Notes: generated by a model from the letters alone, not told the origin. A DNA stretch of 64,000 nucleotides from Saccharothrix espanaensis DSM 44229 (GCF_000328705.1 NC_019673.1:186001-250000); one strand, 5' to 3'; counted from the first letter of the stretch, positions 39,986 through 49,052 are shown. Numbers and translations: made by a program.

Positions 39986-41770
39986 CTAGCCCGCGCCGAT
40001 CTCGAAGGACCGGTCGGCGGTCCCGGCACCGGCGCGTTCGTCCATCGGGAGCACCCGCACCGCCACCCGGTGTCGGCCACTCGGCAGCCCGGCCAGGTCC
40101 AGCACGAACTCGTGCCGCCCGCCGACCGAGCCGCCGGTGGGCAGGGTGACGATCCGCCGGTCGTCCAGGTCGACCTCGATCCCCTTGATCGCGGCGACCT
40201 CCCGGACCGGCTCGGCGGGCAGTTCGACCACCAGCCGCGCCCGGCCGCCGCGCGGGAACACGTCGGAGGGCCCGGTGTCGTGCACGACGACGACGTTCGG
40301 CGTGACGACCCGCACGTCCGGCAGGTCCCGGTCGGTGAGCCGGGGCAGCGGCCGCCCGGCCGGCAGTCGCTGGTCGTCCACGACCACGTGCGAGTCGTTG
40401 ACCAGGAACTTCTGCGTGCCGCGCAGCCGGACGGCGGTGTCGGCGAGCGGGTCGGCGGACGGTTCGGGGAGCGGGAAGTCGGCGTAGAGGACGGCGGACT
40501 TGTCCGACCCGCCGGACGCCATGAACCGGGCGGGTGCGCTCCGCCCGCCGAACTCCACGGTGATCGGCACGTCCCGCACGTCCCCGCTGACCGCGATCAC
40601 CGACGCGGTCACCCGCGCCGACCGGCCGCCTTCCAGCCGGCCCGCGGGCACCGTGCCCAGGGCGACCGCCTCGGCTTGGACGGTGCCCAGCCCGAGCGGC
40701 ACGACCGACGCCGGGGCCGGGGCCGTCGGGGCGCCGCCGACGCCGAACACGTCGAGCTGGGTGTGCCGGGCGTTGCGGAACGCCAGGCGCGGCTGGACGA
40801 CCGTCCACGGCACCGCGACCGACGCGGCGGCCAGCGCTTCACCATCGCGCAGCGCCACCACGGCGTCCGGCAGGACCCGCAGCTCCCAGCGGTGCCGCAC
40901 GCCCGGTGTGGGCGGCAGCGACGTGCCGCCGATCGGCACCACCCGGGAGGTCGTCGGCACGCCGGGGCCGACGTCGAAGTCCGCCCCGTACGAGGTGATC
41001 CGCAAGACCACCGCGTCCGGCGGGAACGGCCTGGTCAGCCGCCCGATGTCGGGGAACGGTCCGGGCAGCAGCGCGACCAGCAGCTCACCGTCGCCGGCTC
41101 CCGCCGCGCCGGGGCCGTCGGTGGTGAGCACGACCCGGCCGACCGCGCCGTCCGGGCCCGGTTCGCCCAGCCGCAGCGGCACGTTGGACTGCAGGTCGAG
41201 CACGTCGCAGCCGACTTCCAGCCGCTTGCCGTTGAGCGGGCGCAGGCCCAGGCAGTCGGCGTTGCCGCCGTCGAACACCCGCCAGCGGCGCGGGCTGAGC
41301 GCTTCCGGGCCGTCGAACACGTCCAGCGGCTTCACCAGCGGGAGGTCCCACGAGTCGTCGTGGAGCAGCCGGGGCACCGCGTTCGCCACGGCCGGCGAGG
41401 ACCGCCGGCCCAGGCCGTCGACCGCCCGCACCTCGACCACGACGTCGGTGTCGGCGTCGAGGTCGGCCAGCTCGGTCTCGGTCGTCCGCACCAGCCGCAC
41501 CCCGCCGGGCCAGCGCACTTCGAACCCGCCGTGGGCGACCCCGTCGGTGGCCGTCCACGTGGCGCGCAGGCTGGTCCGGTCGGGCGCGGTGAGTCGCAGC
41601 CCGGTCGGTTCGCGCACCGCCGTGCTGTCGGCGACGTACTCCACGCGCTGGTCCAGGAACCTGGTGAGCTCGACCGGGGTGGGTGGGGCGGAGTCGTGGC
41701 GCAGGGCCACCACGGTGCCGGCGATCACCGCGAGGCCGCCGATCCAGGCGATGAGCTTGCCGCGCTCCAC
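39986..41770 (-). CDS. Membrane-anchored fibronectin-III-type extracytoplasmic protein, copy 2
   Basis: 594 residues and a paralogue of the downstream gene: N-terminal hydrophobic anchor (LIAWIGGLAVIAGTVVAL), FnIII domain (ADLDADTDVVVEVRAVDGLG near residue 105), beta domain beginning LDVFDGPEALSPRRWRVFDG (about residue 150), TPGVRHRWELRVLPDAVVAL matching LTHRWELALRRDGARVLL of copy 1, and a C-terminal beta domain (LAGLPSGRHRVAVRVLP). Overall identity looks low, so duplication is old. It ends 10 bp from the upstream tyrA stop region and is probably transcribed with tyrA and copy 1 in one minus-strand unit. Confidence 0.7.
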   Translation of the reverse strand: MERGKLIAWIGGLAVIAGTVVALRHDSAPPTPVELTRFLDQRVEYVADSTAVREPTGLRLTAPDRTSLRATWTATDGVAHGGFEVRWPGGVRLVRTTETELADLDADTDVVVEVRAVDGLGRRSSPAVANAVPRLLHDDSWDLPLVKPLDVFDGPEALSPRRWRVFDGGNADCLGLRPLNGKRLEVGCDVLDLQSNVPLRLGEPGPDGAVGRVVLTTDGPGAAGAGDGELLVALLPGPFPDIGRLTRPFPPDAVVLRITSYGADFDVGPGVPTTSRVVPIGGTSLPPTPGVRHRWELRVLPDAVVALRDGEALAAASVAVPWTVVQPRLAFRNARHTQLDVFGVGGAPTAPAPASVVPLGLGTVQAEAVALGTVPAGRLEGGRSARVTASVIAVSGDVRDVPITVEFGGRSAPARFMASGGSDKSAVLYADFPLPEPSADPLADTAVRLRGTQKFLVNDSHVVVDDQRLPAGRPLPRLTDRDLPDVRVVTPNVVVVHDTGPSDVFPRGGRARLVVELPAEPVREVAAIKGIEVDLDDRRIVTLPTGGSVGGRHEFVLDLAGLPSGRHRVAVRVLPMDERAGAGTADRSFEIGAG

Positions 41771-41780
41771 CCGGCCGACT

Positions 41781-42737
41781 CTAGGAGGTCCGCGCGAGCG
41801 CGGTGCTGCCGTTCAGCCCAACGACCCGGCCGCCGCGCGCCCCCAGCGCCCGCAGCGCGGCCAGGGCCTGCGGGGAGGTGAGGTCGACGGTCAGGTTCGC
41901 GCCGCCGGCCTCCTGCTGCTCGTCCAGGGTGAGCCGGGCCCGGTGCCCGGCCTCGATGGTCTTGGCCAGCCCGCCGGTCGAGGCCAGCGAGCCGCGGGCC
42001 GCGCCCAGCCGGCCCAGCGCGTCGTCCACCGCGGCCAGCAGCGCCGAGCGGTTGCCCTCGCACATCGCCCGGACCAGCTCGGGCCGGCTGCCCGCGACCC
42101 GGGTGCCGTCGGTGAACGACCCGGCGGCCAGTGCCAGCGCGAGCGGGCCGCCGTCCGCGCCGACGCTGGCCAGCACGGCGGCCAGCACGTGCGGCAGGTG
42201 CGAGATCCGGGCCACGGCGGCGTCGTGCTCGTCGGCGGTGGCGGGCACGACGTGCGCTCCGGCGGCCAGCGCGAGCCCGATCACGTCGGTCAGCACGTCC
42301 ACGTCGGTGCCGTCCTCGGCCGACACCACCCAGGCGGCGTCGCGGAACAGGTCCGACCGCCCGGCGGCCCAGCCGGACGCCGACGTGCCCGCCATCGGGT
42401 GGCCGCCGACGTACCGGGCGGCCGGGGCGAGCCGCGCCACCAGGTCCCGCACCGGGCCCTTCACGCTGACCACGTCGGTCAGCCGGGTGCCGGCGGGCAC
42501 CGCGCGCAGCACGTCCTCGACGTTGGGCAGCGGCACGGCCACCACGACCAGCGCGTCCTGCTCGCGGGCCCGGTCGAGCGCCTCGGCGAGCCCGGTGACG
42601 GCGTACCCGTCCCCGCGCGCGACCTCCGCGTCCTCTTCGGACGCCGTCGCGCCCCACACCGCCCGGCCGGCCGCCGCTGCCGCGCGCAGCACCGACCCGC
42701 CGATCAACCCCAGTCCGACCACGCACACGTCACGCAC
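41781..42737 (-). CDS. tyrA: Prephenate dehydrogenase
   Basis: 318-residue NAD-dependent dehydrogenase that converts prephenate to 4-hydroxyphenylpyruvate in tyrosine synthesis. The Rossmann motif VVGLGLIGGSVLRAA opens the protein; VAVPLPNVEDVL, SVKGPVRD and the active-site GGHPMAGTSASGW (His near residue 113) are typical of TyrA. It lacks a fused chorismate mutase and an ACT domain is not evident. The GTG at 42737 sits directly before the Rossmann strand. It is the first gene of a minus-strand block with the two FnIII-type genes, although function gives no reason for linkage. Confidence 0.9.
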   Translation of the reverse strand: MRDVCVVGLGLIGGSVLRAAAAAGRAVWGATASEEDAEVARGDGYAVTGLAEALDRAREQDALVVVAVPLPNVEDVLRAVPAGTRLTDVVSVKGPVRDLVARLAPAARYVGGHPMAGTSASGWAAGRSDLFRDAAWVVSAEDGTDVDVLTDVIGLALAAGAHVVPATADEHDAAVARISHLPHVLAAVLASVGADGGPLALALAAGSFTDGTRVAGSRPELVRAMCEGNRSALLAAVDDALGRLGAARGSLASTGGLAKTIEAGHRARLTLDEQQEAGGANLTVDLTSPQALAALRALGARGGRVVGLNGSTALARTS

Positions 42738-42814
42738 GGGGACATCCTGCCGGACGGGCCACCCGATCCCGGCGCTCGTGGCAACCGCCGCCGGCCGGCG
42801 GACGTCCTGACGGC

Positions 42815-43624
42815 ATGAGGGTGGAGGTGCTGGACGGGCCGGGCGCGCGGGAGGCGGCCCGCTTGCTCGCGGGGTTCGGGGCCGGGCTGATCACCGTCGC
42901 GGTGGTGGCGCGGCCCGGCTTGGCGGCCCTGGTCGTCGGCACCCGGCCCGACCCGGCGGCGGACGCCGTGGTCACGCCGGATTCCGTGGCGCGGCTGTGG
43001 GAGCGGCGGGTGGAGCCGTTCGCGCTGCGCTGGGCCGGTCTGCGGATCGGCCGGCCGGGACCGCCCGTGCTGCACGACCACGACCCGGACCTGCCCGTCG
43101 TCGCGCGGCGGCTGCTCGACCGGCTGCGCACGGGCCTCGCGCGCGACGGCTGGACCTACGACCACATCGGTTCGACGGCGGTGCCGGGGCTGCGCGCGAA
43201 GCCGTTCATCGACCTTCAGGTGGGGGTGACCGCGCTGCCCGTCGAAGGCTCGCCGGAGGACGACCTGCTGGCCGCCGCCGGGTTCCGGCCGCCGACCGGC
43301 GTGCGGCCGGACGCGCCGGGCGTGCACCGCGACTACGAGCGGCAGCCTGGCCTGGCCCCGCCGGAGTCGTACCGCAAACGCTTGTACGTGCGGCCGGACC
43401 CGGTCGGACCGGCGATCCTGCACGTCCGGCTGGTCGGCTCGCCGTGGTGGGCGGAGACCGTGCGGTTCCGGGACCTGCTGCGCACCGACCCGGCCGTGCT
43501 GGCGGCGTACCAGGAGATGAAGGAGCGTTCCGCGCGCGAGCACGGGGGCGGCGACGACTACGACCACTACACCCGGGCGAAGTCCGCCTTCTTCACCGAC
43601 CTGCCCCGAGCCGACCTGTTTTGA
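42815..43624 (+). CDS. GrpB-domain (nucleotidyltransferase-fold) protein
   Basis: 269 residues. The C-terminal 170 residues carry the GrpB/UPF0157 nucleotidyltransferase-fold signature: YDHIGSTAVPGLRAKPFIDL (about residues 113-132), then HVRLVGSPWWAETVRFRDLL and YDHYTRAKSAFF. In mycobacteria this domain is fused behind dephospho-CoA kinase; here the N-terminal 95 residues have a linker-like LWERRVEPFALRWAG but no P-loop, so the kinase is missing. That suggests a stand-alone descendant of such a fusion. Its function is unknown. The ATG lies 77 bp from the divergent tyrA. Confidence 0.75.
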   Translation: MRVEVLDGPGAREAARLLAGFGAGLITVAVVARPGLAALVVGTRPDPAADAVVTPDSVARLWERRVEPFALRWAGLRIGRPGPPVLHDHDPDLPVVARRLLDRLRTGLARDGWTYDHIGSTAVPGLRAKPFIDLQVGVTALPVEGSPEDDLLAAAGFRPPTGVRPDAPGVHRDYERQPGLAPPESYRKRLYVRPDPVGPAILHVRLVGSPWWAETVRFRDLLRTDPAVLAAYQEMKERSAREHGGGDDYDHYTRAKSAFFTDLPRADLF

Positions 43625-43709
43625 CCGGGTAATTCGACCTGCCCTGACCGGGCTCGCCGATCCGCACCGACCGGGGACGCGGTTCGGTCCGCGTCCCCGG
43701 TCCCGGTGG

Positions 43710-44945
43710 TCAGCGCAGGGCGTCGAGCGCGAACGCGGTGTAGACGACCACGCCGTGCTCCATCGCCGACTCGTCGAACAGCACCCGGTTCGAGTGGTTG
43801 GGCTCGGCCCGGTCCAGTTCCACGCCGCGCGGGCACGCGCCGAGGAACGAGATCGCGCCCGGGACGCGTTGCAGCACGTAGGAGAAGTCCTCGGCGCCCA
43901 TCAGCGGGTCGTCCATCGGGGCCGCCCAGCGGTTGCCCAGGGCAGTGGCGGTCACGTCGAGCACGTGCGGGCCGACCTCCGCGTCGTTCACCGTCACCGG
44001 GTAGCCGGGGATGATCTGGACCCGCGCGGTGCAGCCGTGCGCGGCGGCGACGTGCTCGCAGACCTGCGGCAGCTCCTTGTGGACCAGCGCCCGGGTGTCC
44101 TCGCTCAACGTCCGGATCGTGCCCTCGACCAGGGCCGTCTCCGGGATGATGTTGGTCGTGGTGCCGGCCTTGATGTTGGTGACCGACACGACGGCCGGCT
44201 GGTGCACGTTCACCCGGCGGGCGACCATCGTCTGGAGTGCGCCGACCAGCGCGGCGGCCGGCGGGATCGGGTCGACCGCGTCGTGCGGCATGGCCCCGTG
44301 GCCGCCGCGGCCGGTGATGGTCACGTGGAACGTGTCCGCCGACGCCATGGTCGGGCCGGGGCGGGAGACCACGACGCCGGATTGCAGCGTCGAGGTGATG
44401 TGCAGGGCGAACGCCTTCTCCACGGGCGTGCCGGCGGCGTCCAGGACGCCCTCGTCCAGCATGTGCTTCGCGCCGTGCATCCCCTCCTCGCCCGGCTGGA
44501 ACATGAACACGACCTGGCCGGACAGCGCCTCGCGCCGCGTCGACAGCAGCCGGGCCGACGAGGCCAGCATCGCCACGTGGGTGTCGTGGCCGCACGCGTG
44601 CATCGAGCCCGCGGTCTCGGACGCGTACTCCAGGCCGGTCTCCTCCTGCAGCGGCAGCGCGTCCATGTCCCCGCGCAGCAGCACGGTCGGCCCCGGCTTC
44701 GCGCCGCGCAGCACCGCGACCAGGGACGTGCTGGACTTGCCGGTGGTGATCTCCAGCGGCAGACCCGCCAGCGAGTGCTGGATCGCCGCCTGGGTCGCGG
44801 GCAGGGCGAGGCCCTGCTCCGGGTGGCGGTGGATCTGCCGGCGCAAGGCGACCGTCCTGGGCTGTAGTGCACGTGCCGCCTCCACCAGCCCGGTGAACCG
44901 GGGCTCGGGTGCGCTCGTCTGTGCGTTCGGCAGAGTTGTGCTCAT
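43710..44945 (-). CDS. M20-family amidohydrolase (hippurate/N-acyl amino-acid hydrolase type)
   Basis: 411-residue zinc peptidase. Metal-binding motifs are RGDMDALPLQEETG, MHACGHDTHVAML with the family cysteine, FMFQPGEEGMHGAKHM with the catalytic glutamates, and GAEDFSYVLQ near the C-terminus. The dimerisation domain lies between about residues 190 and 300. Such enzymes remove acyl groups from N-acyl amino acids (hippurate, indole-acetyl-amino acids, or N-acetyl-diaminopimelate-type substrates). The substrate is not determinable. The ATG at 44945 (MSTTLPNAQ) is preferred to the longer frame. It is monocistronic and divergent from the TadA-associated gene. Confidence 0.9.
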   Translation of the reverse strand: MSTTLPNAQTSAPEPRFTGLVEAARALQPRTVALRRQIHRHPEQGLALPATQAAIQHSLAGLPLEITTGKSSTSLVAVLRGAKPGPTVLLRGDMDALPLQEETGLEYASETAGSMHACGHDTHVAMLASSARLLSTRREALSGQVVFMFQPGEEGMHGAKHMLDEGVLDAAGTPVEKAFALHITSTLQSGVVVSRPGPTMASADTFHVTITGRGGHGAMPHDAVDPIPPAAALVGALQTMVARRVNVHQPAVVSVTNIKAGTTTNIIPETALVEGTIRTLSEDTRALVHKELPQVCEHVAAAHGCTARVQIIPGYPVTVNDAEVGPHVLDVTATALGNRWAAPMDDPLMGAEDFSYVLQRVPGAISFLGACPRGVELDRAEPNHSNRVLFDESAMEHGVVVYTAFALDALR

Positions 44946-45034
44946 CCCTCGATAGTGGCATCGGAAAGGCCCTGATGCCTCCGGCCGAGCCCCCCGTGCT
45001 ACCGGGTGCGGTGCGGTGGCCCTACGGTGTGCAC

Positions 45035-45523
45035 ATGGCACACCAGGAGCCGGTCAACGGCTTCGCTGTCGCGGTGGTTCGGGAAGACGGCCGCTGGCGG
45101 TGCAGCAGGATGGACGGCTCGGCGCTGTCCGAGCTCGACGCGGCGATCACGGAACTGCGTCAACTCCGCTCCACGGGTGCCGTCTTCGGACTGCTCGCGG
45201 TGGACGACGAGTTCTTCATAGTCCTGCGCCCGGTGCCCGGCGGGGTGGCGTTGCTGCTGTCCGACGCCGCGGCCGCGCTGGACTACGACATCGCGGCGGA
45301 CGTGCTGGACCTCCTGCGGGTCGACCCGCCCGACGAAGAGGACGAGGAGCTGTGGCCGGAAGGCGATTTGGCCGTCCTCGCCGACGTCGGGATGCCCCAG
45401 CACGAGCTCCAGGTGATCGTGGACGAGGTCGACCTCTACCCGGACGAGCAGCTCCAGATGATCGCGCAGCGGTGCGGCTTCGGCGACGAGTTCACCAAGC
45501 TGCTGGACACCATCCAGGCGTGA
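45035..45523 (+). CDS. TadA-associated conserved protein
   Basis: 162 residues of the actinobacterial family called tRNA adenosine deaminase-associated protein: GFAVAVVREDGRWRCSRMDG near the start, VLRPVPGGVALLLSDAAAAL in the middle and a very acidic region (DPPDEEDEELWPEGD). No catalytic motif is present. It is found immediately before tadA in many actinobacteria, as here (16-bp gap), which suggests a partner or regulator of the deaminase. Family assignment rests on this context plus the characteristic acidic middle. Confidence 0.8.
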   Translation: MAHQEPVNGFAVAVVREDGRWRCSRMDGSALSELDAAITELRQLRSTGAVFGLLAVDDEFFIVLRPVPGGVALLLSDAAAALDYDIAADVLDLLRVDPPDEEDEELWPEGDLAVLADVGMPQHELQVIVDEVDLYPDEQLQMIAQRCGFGDEFTKLLDTIQA

Positions 45524-45539
45524 CGGGCGGGATCCGGGC

Positions 45540-45998
45540 GTGAGGGGCGAGGCGGACCGGGACCTGGTCCGGGCGGCCCTCGACGTCGCCCGGCGCGCGC
45601 CGCTGACCGGGGACGTGCCGATCGGCGCGGTGGTGTTCGGGCCGGACGGGGTGGAGCTGGCGCGGGCGTGCAACGCGCGGGAGGCGACCGGCGACCCGAC
45701 CGCGCACGCCGAGGTGCTGGCCCTGCGGGCGGCGGCGGCCGCGTTCGGCGACGGGTGGCGGCTGGGCGGGTGCACGCTGGCGGTGACCGTCGAGCCGTGC
45801 ACGATGTGCGCCGGCGCGCTGGTGCTGGCCAGGGTCGAGCGGGTGGTGTTCGGGGCGTGGGAGCCCAGGACCGGCGCCGTGGGGTCGCTGTGGGACGTCG
45901 TGCGCGACCGCCGGCTCAACCACCGGCCCGAGGTCGTGGGTGGCGTGCTGGCCGACGAGTGCGCGGCGCTGCTGGAATCCTTCTTCGCGGAGATGTGA
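45540..45998 (+). CDS. tadA: tRNA-specific adenosine-34 deaminase
   Basis: 152-residue zinc deaminase that converts A34 to inosine in the anticodon of tRNA-Arg(ACG), whose gene lies at 11684 in this window. Zinc site residues are visible in TAHAEVLAL (His and catalytic Glu, about residues 57-62) and VEPCTMCAGAL (PCxxC, about residue 85). Length and order fit bacterial TadA. The GTG at 45540 follows GGGCGGGA. The gene directly follows its associated gene and is probably co-transcribed with it. Confidence 0.92.
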   Translation: MRGEADRDLVRAALDVARRAPLTGDVPIGAVVFGPDGVELARACNAREATGDPTAHAEVLALRAAAAAFGDGWRLGGCTLAVTVEPCTMCAGALVLARVERVVFGAWEPRTGAVGSLWDVVRDRRLNHRPEVVGGVLADECAALLESFFAEM

Positions 45999-46082
45999 CG
46001 CCAGTCACATAAGCGTTATAGGCCGTTCGGACGAGGCATCCCACCGGTGGAAGGACCACTTGTCGGGAAGGGGAAAGTCGCC

Positions 46083-46298
46083 ATGGGCGTTTTCGACCAG
46101 GCCAAGGACAAGGCCGAGCAGCTGATCGGCGAGGCCAAGGAGAAGCTGGGTCAGAAGTCCGGCAACGAGGACCTGGAGGCCTCCGGCAAGAAGGACCAGA
46201 CCGTGGGCGAGGTCAAGGAAACCGGCCACGACCTGCGGGACAAGACTGCCGGCGCCGTCCAGGACGCGAAGGACAAGTTCTCCGGCGGCAACAGGTAG
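46083..46298 (+). CDS. CsbD-family stress protein
   Basis: 71-residue hydrophilic helical protein of the CsbD family: MGVFDQAKDKAEQLIGEAKE followed by a second amphipathic unit with GEVKETGHDLRDKTAGAV. CsbD-like proteins accumulate under general stress in Gram-positive bacteria and are often controlled by alternative sigma factors; their mechanism is unknown. GGGAAGGGGAAAG lies upstream. It is monocistronic, between tadA and an ECF sigma gene. Confidence 0.85.
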   Translation: MGVFDQAKDKAEQLIGEAKEKLGQKSGNEDLEASGKKDQTVGEVKETGHDLRDKTAGAVQDAKDKFSGGNR

Positions 46299-46464
46299 CC
46301 ACCAGCTCCCAGGCCCGGGTCGGCACCCCCTCCGCGGTGCCGCCTCGGGCTTCGGCGTGCCCGACGGGTGACGTGGTCGCCTCGCTTCCGGCCGTCGCGG
46401 AAATAGCCCACGTGGGGGAACCCGCTGATCTGCGCGCAGGCCGCCCCGCTGTCACGATCGGAGG

Positions 46465-47022
46465 GTGTCCGTCGAGATCGCGGACGCCGCCCTGGCAGGC
46501 GGCGTCGCCAGGGGAGACTTGGCCGCGTTCGAGGTGCTGGTGCGGCGCTACTCGGGCCGGGTGTTCGGCCTGGCGTACCGGGTGCTGGGCGACCGGGCCG
46601 AAGCGGAGGACGTCACCCAGGAGGTGTTCGCCACCGCGTGGCGCAGGCTCGGCTCCCTGACCGAACCGGCCGCCGTCCGGACCTGGCTGTTCCGGGTGGC
46701 CTACCGCGAGTGCCTGGGCGTCCTGCGCCGGTCCCGGACCGACCCGGTGGACGAACTGCCCGACCGCGCCACCCCCGTGGGCCTGGGCCAGGGTCCGCGC
46801 GACCCGTCGACGGTGGCGGAGACGGTGGCGGCGGTGGCGGCGCTGCGCTCGGCACTGCGAGGACTGCCCGCACCCCAACGCGCGGCGTGGCTGCTGGCCG
46901 AGGTGGACGGGCTGTCGTACGCGGAGATCGCATCGGTGGTGGGGGCGACCGAGGAGTCCGTCCGAGGCCGCCTCGCACGGGCCAGGGTGCGCCTGGCCGA
47001 GGTGATGAAGGTGTGGCGCTGA
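46465..47022 (+). CDS. ECF-type RNA polymerase sigma factor
   Basis: 185-residue extracytoplasmic-function sigma factor. Region 2 spans about residues 18-85 (YRVLGDRAEAEDVTQEVFAT, PAAVRTWLFRVAYRECLGVL) and region 4 about 125-180 (LPAPQRAAWLLAEVDGLSYA, VGATEESVRGRLARARVRL). There is no adjacent anti-sigma gene, so its signal is unknown. The GTG at 46465 directly touches a GGAGG, so the start may be leaderless or a few codons downstream. It ends 43 bp before tRNA-Ser(CGA). Confidence 0.85.
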   Translation: MSVEIADAALAGGVARGDLAAFEVLVRRYSGRVFGLAYRVLGDRAEAEDVTQEVFATAWRRLGSLTEPAAVRTWLFRVAYRECLGVLRRSRTDPVDELPDRATPVGLGQGPRDPSTVAETVAAVAALRSALRGLPAPQRAAWLLAEVDGLSYAEIASVVGATEESVRGRLARARVRLAEVMKVWR

Positions 47023-47065
47023 CCCCAGTGGAGATCGGGTGCGGCGGTCTTGTATTGTTCTCGGC

Positions 47066-47150
47066 GGTGGCGTGTCCGAGCGGCCGAAGGAGCACGCCTC
47101 GAAAGCGTGTGAGGTTAACGCCTCCGTGGGTTCAAATCCCACCGCCACCG
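47066..47150 (+). tRNA. tRNA-Ser(CGA)
   Basis: Acceptor GGTGGCG/CGCCACC, anticodon stem CACGC/GCGTG with loop CTCGAAA (anticodon CGA, reads UCG), long variable arm, and GGGTTCAAATCCC T-arm. Confidence 0.95.
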
Positions 47151-47154
47151 CTCC

Positions 47155-47196
47155 GAACGGGGCCTGACCAGCGGAAACGCGGGTCAGGCCCCGTTC
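47155..47196 (+). terminator. Terminator after tRNA-Ser(CGA)
   Basis: GAACGGGGCCTGACC (47155-47169) pairs perfectly with GGTCAGGCCCCGTTC (47182-47196), followed by TCG. Confidence 0.8.
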
Positions 47197-47361
47197 TCGT
47201 CCCGGAGGCCCGGGGACTGCGCGAGGCGCGGTACCGGCTCGTTGCCCGGTGGTGCGGCGTGGCTCGCGTTCACGGTGTGGGGCCCTCGCGTTATAGAGGC
47301 GTGGACAACGCCCGCTCGCACAATGGCGCGTCCGACATCCCCCGATCGCAAGGAGCGAGAG

Positions 47362-47856
47362 ATGATCGAACGACTCGCGCACGTGCGCAAGCTGCTCACC
47401 GCTCTCCGGGCGGGAGCGGTGCTCGTCGTTGCCACCGTCGCGCTACCGCTGACCACGACAGTCGCCGGTGCCCAGGCCAACGAGGTGCGGAACCAGGTGG
47501 TCGGTCACTGGGACACCACCGTGCGATCGCCGGGCAAGCCACCGACCCGGGTCCTCTTGGAGTTCCGCCTCGACCTCCGGATCGAGATGCTCGGTCAGAT
47601 CGGGGTGGGTGGCGAGCCGGTGTACGTCGGCACGGGCAGTTGGCGCGGCACCGGGCCGACTGCGCTGAGCTTCGACGTCACCCACCCGCTGCCCGCACCC
47701 GACGGCACCCTCCTCGGGAACATCCGCTGCCACCAGGAGGGCACCCTCTCCGCCGACCGGTTCAGCGTGTCGGGCGAGGCGTTCCTCGACCAACCGGACG
47801 GCACGACCGCCGGCCCCTTCCCGGTGTCGATGGACGGCGTCCGCGTCCGGAACTGA
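47362..47856 (+). CDS. Secreted hypothetical protein
   Basis: 164 residues: a basic start, a hydrophobic core (LRAGAVLVVATVALPL), and cleavage after AGA, then a mature beta-rich domain with VVGHWDTTVRSPGKPP and SWRGTGPTALSFDVTHPL. The pattern of short beta strands with a central W suggests a small lipocalin- or calycin-like barrel, but no family is recognised. AAGGAGCGAG precedes the ATG at 47362. It is monocistronic, following the tRNA-Ser terminator. Confidence 0.65.
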   Translation: MIERLAHVRKLLTALRAGAVLVVATVALPLTTTVAGAQANEVRNQVVGHWDTTVRSPGKPPTRVLLEFRLDLRIEMLGQIGVGGEPVYVGTGSWRGTGPTALSFDVTHPLPAPDGTLLGNIRCHQEGTLSADRFSVSGEAFLDQPDGTTAGPFPVSMDGVRVRN

Positions 47857-48021
47857 ACGATCTGCTCCGGCGATCCGCTCGGTGCGGGGCGGACGCGGAC
47901 AGCGGCCGAGGTCGACCGAGAGTGAGGGGGCGATCCACCTGTCGGCGGCGTTCTCGGGTTCGGCACGGTCGGTAGCGTGACCCTGGTCACGTGGCGGAGC
48001 GTGTTGAGGGGGTCTGCGGAG

Positions 48022-48888
48022 ATGAGCGTTGCGGGTGATCAGAGTGCTGCGCCGAGTCCGGAAGAGGTCGGGGCGGCGTATGACGAGTTCGGGGACCTCT
48101 ACGCGTTGACGATCGGGGACGTCGGGCTGCACATCGGGTTGTGGTCGCGGCCCGGGGAGAGGGCTCCGGCCGCGACGCTCACCGACCTGGCCAACCGGGC
48201 CCAGGAGCGGCAGACGGACCACCACCTCGAACGCCTCGCCCTCACCGCCGACGACCACCTGCTCGACATCGGGTGCGGCAACGGGCAGCCGGCGGTGCGG
48301 ATCGCCGAGCGCAGCGGGGTCCGGGTCACCGGGATCACGGTCAGCCGGGAGCAGATCGCGCTGGCGGGTGCGGCGGCTCGGGCGGCGGGGCTCGCCGACC
48401 GGGTCGGCTTCGACCACGGGAACGTCCTGGACCTCGGCTTCGCGGACGAGTCCTTCGACGCCGCCCTGGCGATCGAGGTCTTCCCGCATCTCGCGGACCG
48501 GCAGCGCGCGTTCCGCGAGACCGCCCGGGTGCTGCGGCCCGGCGGCCACTTCCTGGTCAGCGACTTCACCGCACGCGGCACCCCGCCCCCGGACCAGGTC
48601 GACGCGTTCCGGCAGACCTGGCTCTGCCCGCTGCCGACCACGCCCGCGAAGGTGCTGGAGATGGCGGACGCCGCCGGCCTCGAACTGGTCGAGGTCGAGA
48701 ACCAGACGCAGAACCTCTCCTTCTCCGGCGACCTGATGGAACTGCTCTACACCCAGCGGAAGGACGCGATCGTCGACCGCTACGGCGTCGAGCTGTTCGA
48801 CCGGATGGCGCCCGTGGTGCGGTTGGCCTGCGCCTACACCCGCGATCACCTCGGCTACTACCTGTTCCTCTTCCGCAAGCCCCAGTAG
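48022..48888 (+). CDS. SAM-dependent methyltransferase
   Basis: 288-residue class I methyltransferase. Motif I is LLDIGCGNGQPAVRIA (about residue 78), followed by GVRVTGITVSREQIALAGAA and the acidic NVLDLGFADESFDAALAIEV. The overall shape resembles sterol or sugar O-methyltransferases of natural-product pathways (RebM-like), with the substrate-binding C-terminus from about residue 190. The acceptor is unknown; no biosynthetic cluster surrounds it. The ATG at 48022 (MSVAGD) is chosen over the longer frame at 47977 because GGGGG precedes it. Confidence 0.85.
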   Translation: MSVAGDQSAAPSPEEVGAAYDEFGDLYALTIGDVGLHIGLWSRPGERAPAATLTDLANRAQERQTDHHLERLALTADDHLLDIGCGNGQPAVRIAERSGVRVTGITVSREQIALAGAAARAAGLADRVGFDHGNVLDLGFADESFDAALAIEVFPHLADRQRAFRETARVLRPGGHFLVSDFTARGTPPPDQVDAFRQTWLCPLPTTPAKVLEMADAAGLELVEVENQTQNLSFSGDLMELLYTQRKDAIVDRYGVELFDRMAPVVRLACAYTRDHLGYYLFLFRKPQ

Positions 48889-49014
48889 TCGAGGTTGTCA
48901 GAGTGGCCTGGTGGTCGGGGGCTGGGTAGTCGAGGTGGTCCAGGTAGGCGCTCTCGCGTGCCCCGGCCATCGTGGCTCCGACCTGGGCGGCCGGAGGGGC
49001 GGGAAGGGACCGCC

Positions 49015-49052
49015 GGAGGCGTCGGCTTCCTCGTCAGGCCGCCGACGCCTCC
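49015..49052 (+). terminator. Hairpin after methyltransferase gene
   Basis: GGAGGCGTCGGC (49015-49026) pairs perfectly with GCCGACGCCTCC (49041-49052). Confidence 0.6.
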
